From Siphonodentalium dalli (Eukaryota; Mollusca; Scaphopoda; Gadilida; Siphonodentaliidae): DNA of 64,000 bases. The translations under genes and the position numbers were made by a program. The notes below the pieces were generated by a model. The model was given only the letters and a program-made list of their open reading frames with translations. It did not search any database and was not told where the DNA came from. Positions 12,708 to 24,321 of the stretch are shown here, piece after piece. The DNA lies in assembly GCA_032622095.1 (NCBI GenBank), contig CP136061.1, forward strand, positions 11,177,287 to 11,241,286, in the 5' to 3' direction. Positions within the stretch are counted from its first letter, which is position 1, and every line of letters starts with the position of its first letter.

Positions 12708-12747
12708 ACTTTACTGTTGGTGAATTATGTCTCAACTCGAATTTTAA

Positions 12748-13263
12748 CGATTCAAGTGGATTTGTGAGCGATTTTGCTTTGCGTCGCTCAATAACAACAA
12801 CAACATAAACAATACGCCTACCAATATCGACCATAGTAATACGAGTAGGACACCAAATCAGAGTGCACGTTCTTCTGTTCAAAACAATAGCAACGGAGAG
12901 AGACGTCACAGAAACAGTGGTCCCATTAAAACAAAACGCGTGTTTGTCGGTAATCTACCGCCTAACACAACAACTGAAAACATGGAGGACCACTTGAATC
13001 ACTTTGGTGTACGCTTCTCCATTGTGAGGATACTGAGAAGCCGCAACAATTCGAAATTCGTGTCAGCGAGAATCAACGTGCACCGAGATGATGTTTATAT
13101 GGTCTTTGACAACTACTTCTGGCATGGTAATGCATTCTGTCGTTATTGGATGTCAAAACAAATTTCGAGAATAATGACTCCTACAGAAGATCATACTCGC
13201 ATGGACATTCCTATGACGATCCCAGGCGATCTACATACCACCATACAAACAGTCGTGGTGTAA
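12748..13263 (+). CDS. LINE-B ORF1-like protein with RRM-like domain (5' end uncertain)
   Basis: The frame is open from just after a stop at 12745-12747 to the stop at 13261-13263. No ATG precedes the domain; the first possible initiator in frame is GTG at 12940, so the true start is probably lost to a mutation. The N-terminal part is Asn/Ser-rich low complexity. From about 12937 the protein reads RVFVGNLPPN, a good RNP2-type RRM strand. SKFVSARINV lies in the RNP1 position, followed by a Trp/Cys-rich end (FWHGNAFCRYWM). RRM-like ORF1 proteins of LINEs bind element RNA. It sits 170 bp upstream of ORF2 on the same strand, the normal LINE order. Confidence 0.65.
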   Translation, partial: RFKWICERFCFASLNNNNNINNTPTNIDHSNTSRTPNQSARSSVQNNSNGERRHRNSGPIKTKRVFVGNLPPNTTTENMEDHLNHFGVRFSIVRILRSRNNSKFVSARINVHRDDVYMVFDNYFWHGNAFCRYWMSKQISRIMTPTEDHTRMDIPMTIPGDLHTTIQTVVV

Positions 13264-13433
13264 ATAGTATCAATATGAGCGGCGGTGATTAGCCGAACAA
13301 GAAGAATAACTCTAGTGTATTAATATACTTTCATTTTAGCACACAGAATCAGTACAGATAAGATCTATTACTTTATTGAGAGCTATATTATATATATATA
13401 ACTCACTGTCATTATAAACAACAACTGTTAATA

Positions 13434-16400
13434 ATGTCTTCTACAACATGTTCTTTAAAATTAGGCACTTGGAATGCCACAGGCATAATGGGTAGCAGTA
13501 GCTACCTCAGTCGGTTATTATCCGACGAGACTATAGACATCTTCGGAATTAGTGAACACTGGCTGCCGGAACACAATGTTTCGTTTCTTGAGGCTATTAG
13601 CAAACACTATTCGTACTTAGCTGTTTGCGATTCCTCGCATAGACTACCTTTACAACGCGGCAGATACAAAGGTGGTGTTTCTATCTTCTGGCAAAAACGA
13701 TTAGACAGCGTGATATCTGCCATAGAGTGCTATGACGATCGAATTATTGGAATTCAAATCCACCTATCAGAATACAACTATCTTTATATCTTCCAAGTCT
13801 ATCTTCCATCGACAAACTATTCTGTCGAGTTTTATAAAGAATATCTTGAGAAAGTATCTGATCTAATAATAGCCTATTCATCACTAGGTAAAGTAATTTT
13901 TATTGGAGACTTCAACGGAAATCTTGAAAAAACAGACTCGCGTAACAGGTGGTTTAGGGATATGCTGAATGCTCGTAGATATATGTCCGCCAATAATTCA
14001 ATTCTGTGAGAAGATCGTCTCACAACGTTCGTCCCCGCGGACGGATCATGTGGGACTATCATCGATCATATATTGATACATAATGATGAATTTCATAGGG
14101 TCCGTCGAGTAGTGGTGCTTGATGACAACGAGGAAAACACTTCTAACCATAGGCCAATCCTTATGGAGATTGCCTGTGATCGACTAAATACAAACATTGA
14201 AACGCGGTGCCCGGCATGGGACTGGCGAACCGTTCGGGCTAATAATAACATGTTGTTGTGCTACCAATCTAAAATAGAAGCAGCCTTACCTGTTTGCAAT
14301 GTGTCTGATATTGAAATTCTTGACATTGTTTACGATAAAACCGTGGTAGCAATTCAAAATGCAGCTGAGCTTGCAATCCCAAAAAAATCATTCAAGCCTT
14401 TTCTGAAACCATACTGGAATACTACACTAAAGCAACTGCACATAGAAATGCGCTCTTGTCGTGGTACATGGTTATTAGAGGGAAGGCCTAGAGGGCACTC
14501 ACACCAAAGTTACTCGCGGTATAAAGAAACAAAGCGATTATTTCGAAAAGAATTACGCAAATGCAATTCGAAATTCATGGCTGACCAGAATAATGAATTA
14601 GACCAAGCTGCCGAAATTGACCAGGGACTATTTTTTAGAAAATTCAACACGGTTACATCTAAGCGAAAAGAAACAAATAGCAGCATTTTTGAGGTTGATG
14701 GCATCACGATAAGAACTCGCAGTGAAATAACTGATGCATGGGCAAATTATTATGAAACTTTATACTCCCCACTTGAGTCCGACGAATTCGACAATTCTTT
14801 CTTTAACGATATTAACGAAATCGTGTCTAATCTCTTAAATGATCCCGAACGTGGGTAATATGATGACATAATAACATACTCTGTGTCCATAGAAGAACTG
14901 ACAACAGTCATAAAAACATTGAAAACAGGCAAAGCTGCAGGCACTGATTTACTATGTTATGAACACATCATATATGGTGGACATCGTTTAAAGATGCACT
15001 TAGCAAAGCTGTTCTCATATATGCTTCGTTTTTCATATATTCCCAAAAACGCTAAACTTGGTGTTATTGTGTCATTGTACAAGGGAGGGGGCAAATCGAA
15101 ATCAAAGTTCGACAGCTACCGAGCCATCACCCTACTTCCAGTCATATACAAAATACTCGAAAGAATCATTCTGAAACGCATTGAGAGAAACGCCCCTAAC
15201 CTGATAAAAACCGCACCCTCTACAACACGGTTTCCAAAAAAACGTAAGCTGTCTTATGTCATCATACATAATTCAGGAAAGCATTTCGTATGTAGAGGAA
15301 AATGATTCACGTCTCTTCGCATGTTTTCTTGATGTAATTAAAGCATTTGATACGGTCTGGATCAATGGCCTTCTCTACAAGCTTTTTCAACGCGGAGCAA
15401 ATTGTGGTGTTCTACGTTTATTCAACGAATTCTTAATTGGTGTGAACTGTACTGTACGCCACGAAAATCTTACATCCCGTATAATACATATCAATCAAGG
15501 AACAAGACAGGGAAGTACCCTCGCTCCGATTTTCTACGCCATCTACATAGACAGTTTGCTCAGTGAGCTCGAACAATCGAACTTTGGATTCAGGCTGCGA
15601 GGTATAAACTGCTCGTCTCCAACTCAGGCAGACGACATGACCCTCCTCTCCCTTTCATCATATGGTATACACAAATTATGTGATATTTGTGGTCATTACA
15701 GTAAGCAATGGCAATATTTGTATAACCAGCAGAAATGTCAGGTAATTGTATTCAATGAGAAATCTAAACATGCCTCCATCAATCGCTCATGGATGCTAAA
15801 TGGCATAGCAGTTAACAAAACTGATTCAATAACGCACCTGGGCATACCATTGCATAAAAGTGACTTTCCAAATATTCTTACAGAAAGTGTTAGCTCAAAA
15901 CTTCGGTCAACATATCTTATGTTAAGCACTGCTGGTTTGTACGCAGGAGGCATAACACCTCAGAGTTCAACGGTGATATATAAATCAGTGGTACTTTCTC
16001 GTGGACTGTACGGTTCAGAATTTCTCTGTGGCTTATCAAATTCAAACTTAATCAAGCTTGAAAGAGTTCACAGATTTTGCTTGAAGCGTATTCAAGGCCT
16101 ACCTGTCCGATGCAGGACCGATGTCGTTACTGGCCTGCTAGGAATATACCCACTTCAAGTTAGTATTGATGCCAGAAAGATTTCACTCTTTGGATCCCTT
16201 TGTCGACTAAAGCCTGGAAAAGCATGTAAAACAATCTTTGAGACTAGGCTCTTTGATTACATTCACTCATTGAACCCGACAACCACTTTTATCAGCGAAG
16301 TGTTCTCATTACTCGAGAAATACAACCTGATGAATGCAGTATCTGAGTACATCAGGTCTGGATTATTCCCATCGAAAGAGTCATGGAAGGCGCTAACGAG

Positions 16401-16908
16401 AAACAATATTCGAAATGTAACCGAGTCAGATTGGAAAATTAGAACAGACATGGACACATCATTCAATCGGTTTCGGAATGTAAATGCAAACCTAAGCATG
16501 TCTGATCTTTGGCGACTCTGTAGAAAATTTTCATACAATAAACATTCTTATCTAACAACAGCTCTTGTGATCGACGCAACCACGTACTTAAACGAGTCAC
16601 CAATCCAGTGCCCTAACTGTCTTAAAACATATCTTGATAAAGTACAGCACGTTCTCATTGAATGCAGTTCCCTGACAACAATACGAAATAATATGTGTTT
16701 TGATATCATTGAACGTTATGGCGTAGACTGCTATGTTATTATTGACGGTCTTTCAATGGACGAAATGATCTTGCTTCATTTGGCTCATGGTACTAGCGAT
16801 ATATATACAACACTTGATGATATTGACGCCTTTCTCAACTTTATGGTAACAATTACTGCAAAATTATGGCTGTGGTACAGCACATTCCTGCAGAGAAATA
16901 CACCCTAG
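13434..16908 (+). pseudogene. LINE-B ORF2 (endonuclease, reverse transcriptase, CCHC), nearly intact
   Basis: Starting at ATG 13434, the order is apurinic-type endonuclease (LGTWNATGI, ISEHWLPE, IGDFNGN near 13905, SNHRPI near 14145), reverse transcriptase (KAAGTDLLC near 14930, FLDVIKAFDTVW near 15330, GTRQGSTLAP near 15500, catalytic QADD at 15625-15636) and a C-terminal C-x2-C-x9-H-x4-C knuckle at about 16609-16665. QADD replaces the usual F/YADD, so even the active-site box is altered. Breaks: in-frame TGA at 14007-14009 between endonuclease motifs, in-frame TAA at 14856-14858 before the RT, and a frameshift near 15200-15240 ahead of the RT palm. All parts lie in order on one strand, which supports a single decayed gene. 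Confidence 0.9.
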
Positions 16909-16939
16909 CATCGACAGCTATACTATACTTAACCGTAAG

Positions 16940-17330
16940 TCTTCATCCCCATTGTCATCATTATCATCACATCCAACAGCATTACCATCTTCATCATCAT
17001 CGCCGTCGTCATCATCACCATCATCCTCGTCATCGTCTTCGATGTTATCATCATCACCATCTGCATCATCATCTTAATCATTATCGCCGTCGTCGTCATC
17101 ATAATCATCATAACCATTGTCATCGTCATCCATCATCATTATCATCATCATCATCGTCTTCGATGTGATCATCATCATCACGACCACCATCACCATCAGC
17201 ATGATCATCATCATCATCGTCGTCGTCGTCGTCGGCATAATAATCATCACCATTGTTAAACGCCATAGTCATCTTCCTTACCATTATCACCACCAACATT
17301 GCCACTAGCATTATCACTAATCATCACTAT
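16940..17330 (+). repeat. CAT/ATC trinucleotide-rich tract
   Basis: About 390 bp dominated by CAT, ATC and CGT triplets directly after ORF2 of LINE-B. The many apparent His-, Ile- or Asp-rich open frames on both strands are artefacts of this composition. LINE-A also ends in (ATC)n, so the tract probably grew from the tail of LINE-B. Confidence 0.85.
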
Positions 17331-17542
17331 TATCATAATCTCACTACAATGTCATATGTATATAATCATTCGAGTGCGAGCACTCGTCTACATCATACTC
17401 ACGTATTGTATAATTATGTTTACTATATTATTTTCTAGTTTACCTTGGATCATTGTATGTTCATATTACATGTACTATTGTTTGTATCATTATTTATGAC
17501 TCTTCAGTAAATGGAGGAAAATAAAGATATAATAATAATATA

Positions 17543-17686
17543 ACATTATTAAGGAACAGAAACAACTAAGAAATATATTCCCCACGTTATTTTTTCGACT
17601 TTATAACGTTCCGTGTCAAAACTTCAACTGGTGGAATATGATCTCTACGGGCGTTAGCCAGAGTAGAGATTCGTGGCATGATCTAG
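17543..17686 (-). repeat. Inverted repeat arm, right, around LINE-B
   Basis: Reverse-complement partner of 12545-12707. Together they form terminal-repeat-like arms 5.1 kb apart. Confidence 0.8.
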
Positions 17687-17820
17687 TCTGAAGCCTGAAA
17701 CTTGAAACTTTGTGAAGTGAAAAAGGGCGGCCTCCAGTGTTAAAAATATTACAGTCGATATTCTTAACTCGCATTGAAAACTGAGGCATGTTTTCAAACA
17801 ACATCGGCGCAGCCACCGAC

Positions 17821-18047
17821 TAATGATATAAGCATTGTCACTGAGTCGCGGCCTTATTGGATCCACCTGGTCCCGTTCAGTTTTTAGTGCTACAAGTCAA
17901 CGTTCTGGAGTAACATTCCATATTTGGAAATCATGGAGAAAAGCTCCATATATGGAATGTTACTACATAATGACCTGTAGCACTACAAAAACTGAACGGA
18001 TGGATCCGATATGGCCGCGACTCAATGACAAGGCGTATAATATGATC
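17821..18047. mobile_element. Foldback element (imperfect palindrome)
   Basis: Two arms of about 100 bp pair across a centre near 17935. Outer landmarks are GAGTCGCGGCC and GGATCC. Inner ones are GTTCAGTTTTT, GTGCTACA and TAACATTCCATAT, found as complements at 17946-18030. There is no coding capacity. Non-autonomous DNA transposon remnants often look like this. No target duplication was identified. Confidence 0.7.
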
Positions 18048-18220
18048 AAGTGGATTAATTCTTAGATTCGAAATATAATATGTTCGACGTATTAGCCACA
18101 CAACTCATTAAGAGGTGGAAATGACAACAACTACAGTCAATGTTCTAGGAAAAGTACTAGTACCGGTATGTTGAAGATATGGATTCCATTTGTTCTATGT
18201 CTTATCTGTCTATAGGATAC
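18048..18220. other. Short spacer, no feature seen
   Basis: AT-rich spacer between the foldback element and the large composite inverted repeat. Confidence 0.4.
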
Positions 18221-18518
18221 GTATTGGATAGATCATCTCAACGAGTGTCTTCATAAATAAGACGGCCGGCGTGCGTCTTGTTTGGGAGTGAAAACTCTGT
18301 TCTACTCCCAAACAAGACACACGCCGGCCGCCTTAATTTTGAAGACACGAGTGAGATGATCTATCCAATTCAGACGATGTATATTAAACCCAGTGATAAC
18401 GGGACGATTAATTAAATTTGTTGCGCGTGATTAATATGAACTCGCCAGTGTACAAGTCATTCTGTCGAAAGTATATAAGTCCTGGGCGATAGATACATAG
18501 ATCACTTTTTAATGGCTA

Positions 18519-19497
18519 AGGGTGCATTTACATTGCTATAGAAATGTACACAGATCTACACGCAGACAGTGTAAACGGGTTGATATAGAACTGCACACAG
18601 AAAGAAAACGGTATTAGTTCGTGTGAGCAAAAATCGTGACCGCTACACGTCACGGTCAACGCCCATATATTGCGACAGGCAAATCAGTTTTGATTAATTG
18701 TTACTCGGGCTTGGCGAATGTTTTCGTTGTCATTTCAACACGTGTATTTCGAATATTGAACACGGATAGGGACGTGGCAACTTGTTCAACGGTTGGATAT
18801 TTCATACCTGACACAACATTAGTTGTAATTTCCAAACCAACAATAGATTAAAAATGATCTTGTAGTTTGATTTTCAAACATTTTATTTGGGGGGGGGGGG
18901 GGTATTGTTTTCGGACCAATATTTGCATAATTTCCTACTTTTTATCAAAATTTTGGACTGGAATGGCCATCAGCTGGAAATTTTCCAACCTTATCATAGG
19001 GGCGGATGTAATGTTGGAAATGTCCAACACTTGGAAAGATTGTGTCCTGGTCCCTCCCCGTGGCCAGTCATCATCATCATATTTATTGTCTAACAGCTAT
19101 ATATAAAAACTGCATGTAATTTAAGAAAACAATATTGTCCTACATTGGTTAACATTGTCATTGGAATTGTCATCAGTTGAAAATTTTACTACGTTTGGTC
19201 AAATAAATGGTGTTGTAGGGTAACTGCATGATTTTCATTCTTTCTTCGAACCATTATCAAGTGGTATAAGGATACACTTTAAATACATGCGGCACATACC
19301 AAATCGATGTTATCTGCTGATGGTTGATACATTTTCATGTCTGGCCTAATCTGACACGACTCGCAGTGAATTGTCAATTACCAGAGTACAGATCAGCGCG
19401 CGTTCACTATTGGTAATCATGTTGTGATCACAGTAATGCGCGACACGTGACTTCATACAGATCTATATACATTTCTATAGCAATGTAAATGCACCCT
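18519..19497. mobile_element. Nested 979-bp MITE-like element
   Basis: The ends are inverted repeats starting AGGGTGCATTTACATTGCTA and continuing through TAGAAATGTA (left 18519-18550, right complement 19466-19497). The interior holds a poly-G run near 18889-18902 and no coding frame. It lies within the left-arm-specific insertion of the large inverted repeat. No clean target-site duplication is visible; the flanks CTA and AAT do not match. Confidence 0.7.
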
Positions 19498-20595
19498 AAT
19501 AGGTGGAAAACAAGTAGACCATTGAGCATAAGCACATGTAGAAAAGAACAATACAAAGTGTGACATTCATATAGTATAAATATAAACAATTATAGATATA
19601 TAAATATAGCAAGTTTGCAGCTTGACAGTTCTGCAGAGGGACAAGATAGTGAATACACCTACCTTAGTAATAACTACTAAATAGATGCTTATACCTTTAT
19701 ATATACAAACATGATAATCAGCCCGTGCTATCCCACCCTCCTCCCTCAACATAACTGTCATGTTGCTTAAGAGATACTAGTAAGATAACTGGAGATAAGT
19801 AAGACATTGAAAGATAGAGATGGAGGCAGACAGATAGAAAGAGAAGTAGAAGAGAAATATACACACTGCATGAATAAGCTCGGTCAGACAAGTCATGCCA
19901 TCGATTGCCATCAAGGAGGGCACAGGAAAGCAAGCCAAAGCTCGCTTATTTTCACTGTGGTCAACAGTAAAACGCCCAATTCTGCGATAGTGGTTGGAAC
20001 AAATATATGAAGATAAGAGAGCTGACCCATCGATATCAGAATTGCGGTGAGCAAAGTTATATTTAAAACGTATTTAGAGGGACGTGTCTAGAATGTCTCC
20101 GTTAGGTGTAATACTTGGAATTTATAACTGCCCTCCTTTGAATAATTTTCTTAACTTGTGAACTTCTATTTGCACCCTCTATCCACCTGTTGGAAATGTC
20201 TACTCGCTAACCGGGCACAACTGTAAGGTTATGAATTTCCAACTGATGCCAACTTAGTAACGACCAATTTCACACCACTATATATATATAGTGGTTGAAC
20301 TATTAAACTATGAAATCATTGCAACCTATTTTCGATGCGAAATTATGGTGTGTTAGGCTTGAAACTTCCAACCAAATGCCTCAAGTAGAACAAAACAGAA
20401 AATGATACAATTTTTCAAAATGACTAGTAACCAAGCTCCGTCTTATCTATCAAACATGATTCCTCGCGATTCCACTTCATCTGGTTACAATTTTAGGCAT
20501 GTTAGTTTCCACCCGCCTGGCATTTACATGAATATTATTCAATAAAATCGTCAAACACACTCGAAGAATTTAAGCGTCAATTAAACATTGACCAT

Positions 20596-20928
20596 GTGAA
20601 AATTGCAAATTGTTATCTCCAGTGTTATTCCAGGAAAGCCCAAATATATCATACTGGTATTAGATTAGGTTGCAGCTACCTGAACCGTGACCTTGTTATT
20701 AATCACTTGAAAGAATCACCATTGTGTCAATGCGGAAGTTTTGAAACTGAATCAGCTTATCATTTCTTCTTCCGATGCCCTCTTTATGCCAGAATTAGAT
20801 CAGAACTGTTAAGTAACTTAGCCGTAAGTATAATAACAACCGATGTTCTATTGTACGCATCTCACGAACTTCCAAACAAATTAAATTCCGAAATATTCTT
20901 GGCGGTACAGAAGTTTAGTTTAATTTAG
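20596..20928 (+). pseudogene. LINE ORF2 C-terminal fragment (zinc-knuckle tail)
   Basis: An open frame of 110 codons carries IRLGCSYLNRDL, then CQCGSFETESAYHFFFRCP, the C-x-C...H-x4-C tail found at the end of many LINE ORF2 proteins. The upstream sequence to 20379 also reads as ORF2 with stops. A sister fragment with the same ending occurs at 37.8-37.98 kb on the minus strand. The reverse transcriptase is missing, consistent with 5' truncation. Confidence 0.8.
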
Positions 20929-21122
20929 ATAGTGGCCGTTTCTCATAGATCACTTCAGGTGACGCGTCTAGATTCCATTTGCATGAACGCTTTTTCTCCT
21001 CCGTGGTCGTTACGCATTCGTGCAAGTGATTCCCCCACTGAACGGATGTTGTTGTATTGTTTTGTAACGAATGTATGTTGCGTCAGACCCCTCTCTCTAT
21101 CTCTTGCTCACTCTCTCTTTCA

Positions 21123-21124
<2 letters not shown>

Positions 21125-21171
<47 letters not shown>
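21125..21171 (+). repeat. (CT)n microsatellite
   Basis: About 23 uninterrupted CT repeats within the 3' part of the truncated LINE. The Ser-Leu and Arg-Glu repeat frames over it are artefacts. Confidence 0.95.
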
Positions 21172-21173
<2 letters not shown>

Positions 21174-21933
21174 CACCCACCCTTAACTGCCGTATTACAA
21201 TGTTATACCCGTATCTCAATCCTAAACATGTAATAACATTCCAATCAAACAAAACTATACATCCCGTCTGCTTTACCTCAAGTGATATTTCTGTCACTTG
21301 AGGAAACATTTATTCCCCGACCATTTTGCTTGTTGTCCAATCCACTTCATAAATCTCTATGTATCTACATGTATATTGTGTCTGTGTTATATGTTTGATT
21401 TTTTGAAATACATATTGTTTACACCAACCAAATGTTGAATATTTTGACCAAAGTTTGAGGGGACCTGTCACCGCATTTGTGCGTATATAGAACTCATTTC
21501 GTCAATGTTACAATGTTTCTCCCGCCGCAGCATACATGTAAGATGCATGGAGGGGTGTTCCCACTTACTATATTGTTAAATCCAATAACAGAACATTCTG
21601 CAAAAATATAATTTATATTAATTTATGCGTGAGAAAACGAAGTGACATTAACGAAATTAGTGCTGTATATACATGCAGCTTTTAATCGAAATCAGTTTAT
21701 TTTGTTCGACCCCCCCCCCTCTCATTTCCCCATACATAATAATGTCAATTGCAACAATTTCGTGTTGTGATTAAGACAGTCGCGATTGCGTTATGTAATT
21801 AATCAATCAACAGACAACCTGATAATTCGAGCATCGGTACAATGCTCGAATGCTGGTTCGTTGATTTATTGGTAAGACAACCCAAGCGCTGTGTCTTAGC
21901 AATTAAGAGCCACAAAAAGAACACAAGCAAGTA

Positions 21934-22411
21934 TAGGGTCTGTATTGTCTAGGTAATGGTTAGAGCACGAGAATTATTCTTTACCAGAATCAATCGAGTC
22001 GAAGACGAGATTTATTCTGGTAAAGAACAATTCGCGTGCTCTGACCGACTTAGATCACAATTGACAATGCCATCAACTTGAAATGTGCTGTTGAGCGTGT
22101 TTTGACCACGACGCACAATCCGTGCGCTGGCTGGGATTGGACACAATAGCCGGTTAGCCACGCCCAACAATGTGATTAACATGAACTGGTCGCCGTTGTA
22201 TGTAAATAGATATGTCCGAAAAAACACGGACTGGTCCCTCTTTGAAGCGCCCGTGCGATTTGTCTGTTATGAGTTGTGTGTGCCGAACAATGGGATAATC
22301 ACTGAACCATTCCTTCGTCGGCCTTGCGAATTGATGTGCTTTACTAAAAATCAGGGAACGATTGCAACAATGGGATTGTGCTCTAAACGTAATTAGACGA
22401 TACAGACCCTA
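21934..22411. mobile_element. Foldback unit 1 with TAGGGTCTGTAT ends
   Basis: Bounded by TAGGGTCTGTATTGTCTA on the left and the complement of TAGGGTCTGTATCGTCTA on the right. Inside is an imperfect palindrome around TTCTTTACCAGAAT and ATTCTGGTAAAGAA (21980-22030). A segment of about 200 bp follows that is repeated in unit 2 (ACGGACTGGTCCC, GAAGCGCCCGTGCGATTTGT). It lies near the centre of the large inverted repeat. Confidence 0.7.
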
Positions 22412-22424
22412 CTTTCTTTTGTTA

Positions 22425-23077
22425 TAGGGTCTGTATCGTTTAAGATTTATTCTGGTAAAGAACTATTCGCGTGCTCTGACCAACTTAGAGCACAATTGAT
22501 CCCAAATAATGCAATCAACTGGAAATGAGTTGCGGATGCCTAACAATGGGATAATCACTGAACTATTCCTTCCCCAGCCTTGGGAATTTGCGTGCTTTAC
22601 CAAAAAATCAGGGAACTACTGTAACAATGGGATTGTGCTCTAAGTAATGGTTAGAGTACAATAATTGTTCTTTACCAGAATCAATCGAGTCGAAGACGAG
22701 ATTTATTCTGGTAAAGAACAATTCGCATGCTCTGACCGACTTAGAGCACAATTGATCCCACATAATGCAATAAACTGGAAATGTGCCGTGAGCTGGCCGC
22801 GATTGGACACAATAGCCGGTTAGCCACGCCCAGAAACGCGATTGACATGAACTGATCGCCGTTGAATGTGAATATATATGTCCGAAACAACACGGACTGG
22901 TCCCACTTTGAAGCGCCCGTGCGATTTGTCTGTTATGAGTTGCGGGTGCCTAACAATGGGATAATCATTGAACTATTCCTTCGCCAGCCTTGGGAATTGG
23001 TGTACTTTACCAAAAATCAGGGAACGATTGCAACACTGGGATTGTGCTCTAATTCATTTTAGACGATACAGACCCTA
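22425..23077. mobile_element. Foldback unit 2 with TAGGGTCTGTAT ends
   Basis: Same terminal repeats as unit 1. It contains a partial internal cassette (22440-22650) and a full one (22650-23060) similar to unit 1. The short peptides encoded by the two full cassettes look alike (both contain FEAPVRFVCYEL), but the similarity extends over non-coding parts, so it reflects DNA duplication. Confidence 0.7.
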
Positions 23078-24321
23078 CTTTATGTTGTTATTTTTGTGCG
23101 CTTGTGTTGTCTTATCAATAAATCAACGAACCAGCATTCGAGCATTGCACAACAGACAATTACAAAGTAGGTGCGATTTGTACCGACGTCCGAATTATCA
23201 GGTTGTCTGTTGATTGCTTAATTACATAACGCAAGCGTCACTGTCTAGACCACAACACGAAATTGTTGCAACAAACAATCTTCTGAATGGGGAAATGGGG
23301 GGGGGGGGTCAAACAAAATAAAACTAATTTCGATGAAAATGCTGTATATCTAGAACTAATTTCGTCAATGTCACTTCGTTTTCTCACGCATAAATTAATA
23401 CAAATTATATATTTGCAGAATGTTCTGCTATTGTGCTGAACAATATAGTAAGTGGACACACCCCTCCATGCAACTTACATATATGCTGCGGCGGGAGAAA
23501 CATTATAACATTGACGAACTGAGTTCTATATACGCACACATGCCCCCCCCCAAACTTTGGTAAAAATATTCAACATTTGGTTGGAAGTTTCAAACCTAAC
23601 ACACCATCAGTTTGGGATTTCGCTTCGAATATGGGTTGCAAATGATTTCATAGTTTAATATTTCAACCGAAATTCATAGTGGTGTGAATTTCTAACCTTA
23701 CAGTTGTGCCCGGCTAGCGATTAGAAATTTCCAACAGGTGGATAGAGGGTGCAAATATAATTTCCCAAGTTAAGGAAATTATTCAAAAGAGGTGCAGTTA
23801 TAAATTACAAGTATTACACCTCAACGGAGACATTCTGGACACGTCCCTGTAAATACGTTTTAAATATAACTTTGCTCACCGCAAGTCTGATATCGATGGG
23901 TCAGCTATCTTATCTTCATATATTTGTTCCAACCACTATCGAAGAATTGGGCGTTTTACTGTTGACTGTCCATGAGTTTACTTTCGACAGAATGATTTGT
24001 ACACTGGCGAGTTCATATTAATCCCGTGCGACAAATTTAATTAATCGTCCCGTTATCACTGGTTTATATATACATCGTCTAAATTGGATAGAACATCTCA
24101 CTCGTGTCTTCAAAATTAAGACGGCCGGCGTGCCTCTTGTTTGGGAGTGATAAACTCTACTCACTCGCGCTCTGCGCTCGCGAGTAGAGTTTATCGCTCC
24201 CAAACAAGTCGCATGCCGGTCGTCTTAAGTATGTGGACACTCGTTGAGATGATCTATCCAATACACATTGAAGGCTCTTGCGAAGGGATCGAGTAGCCAA
24301 CCTTCGTGTTGTAGCCAACGT

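Larger units (their letters stand above)
12720..17330 (+). mobile_element. LINE-B: non-LTR retrotransposon with CAT/ATC-rich 3' tract
   Basis: An ORF1 with RRM-like domain (to 13263) is followed by ORF2 with endonuclease, reverse transcriptase and a C-terminal CCHC knuckle (13434-16908), then a long trinucleotide-rich tract (about 16940-17330). Compared with LINE-A and the 20.4-kb LINE tail it is far better preserved, needing only two in-frame stops and one frameshift to be explained. No clear target-site duplication was found, because the element is buried inside a pair of inverted repeats. It is probably CR1/L2-like, but the clade is not proven here. Confidence 0.8.
20379..21423 (+). mobile_element. 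5'-truncated LINE insertion with 11-bp target-site duplication
   Basis: The insert is bounded by CCAACCAAATG at 20368-20378 and again at 21424-21434. The other arm of the large inverted repeat has one uninterrupted copy of this site near 23566-23580, giving the empty-site sequence. The insert encodes only a LINE C-terminal part and a 3' UTR with a (CT)n run at about 21125-21170. It therefore entered after the inverted-repeat arms existed. Confidence 0.9.
18221..24266. mobile_element. Composite 6-kb inverted repeat with nested insertions
   Basis: Left segments pair with right segments as reverse complements: 18221-18474 with 23979-24266, about 19955-20378 with 23566-23970, and about 21429-21880 with 23090-23580. 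Shared landmarks include GGATAGATCATCTCAACGAG, AGACGGCCGGCGTG, AACAGTAAAACGCCCAATTC, GAGACATTCT, CTCCCGCCGCAGCATA and CGAACCAGCATTCGAGCAT. The left arm carries two insertions that the right arm lacks: about 18475-19955 and a LINE tail at 20379-21423. Each outer end is itself a hairpin of about 165-180 bp (18224-18383 and 24084-24262). No transposase frame is seen. It ends about 240 bp beyond the FReD stop codon. Confidence 0.8.

Noticed and set aside
16929-17317. Several His-, Asp- or Met-rich open frames on both strands
   Set aside because: They all arise from the CAT/ATC trinucleotide tract and have no codon structure beyond it.
17654-18065. Short open frames across the 17.8-kb foldback
   Set aside because: They mirror each other because of the palindrome and contain no domain.
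21960-22050. Possible tRNA (TGGTTAGAGCAC looks like a D-arm / A box; AATCGAGTCGAAG loosely like a B box)
   Set aside because: No acceptor stem, anticodon arm or T arm can be formed. The motif is part of the TTCTTTACCAGAAT hairpin repeat and recurs in copies.
22172-23062. Two similar short proteins sharing FEAPVRFVCYEL
   Set aside because: The similarity continues through flanking non-coding DNA of the duplicated foldback units.
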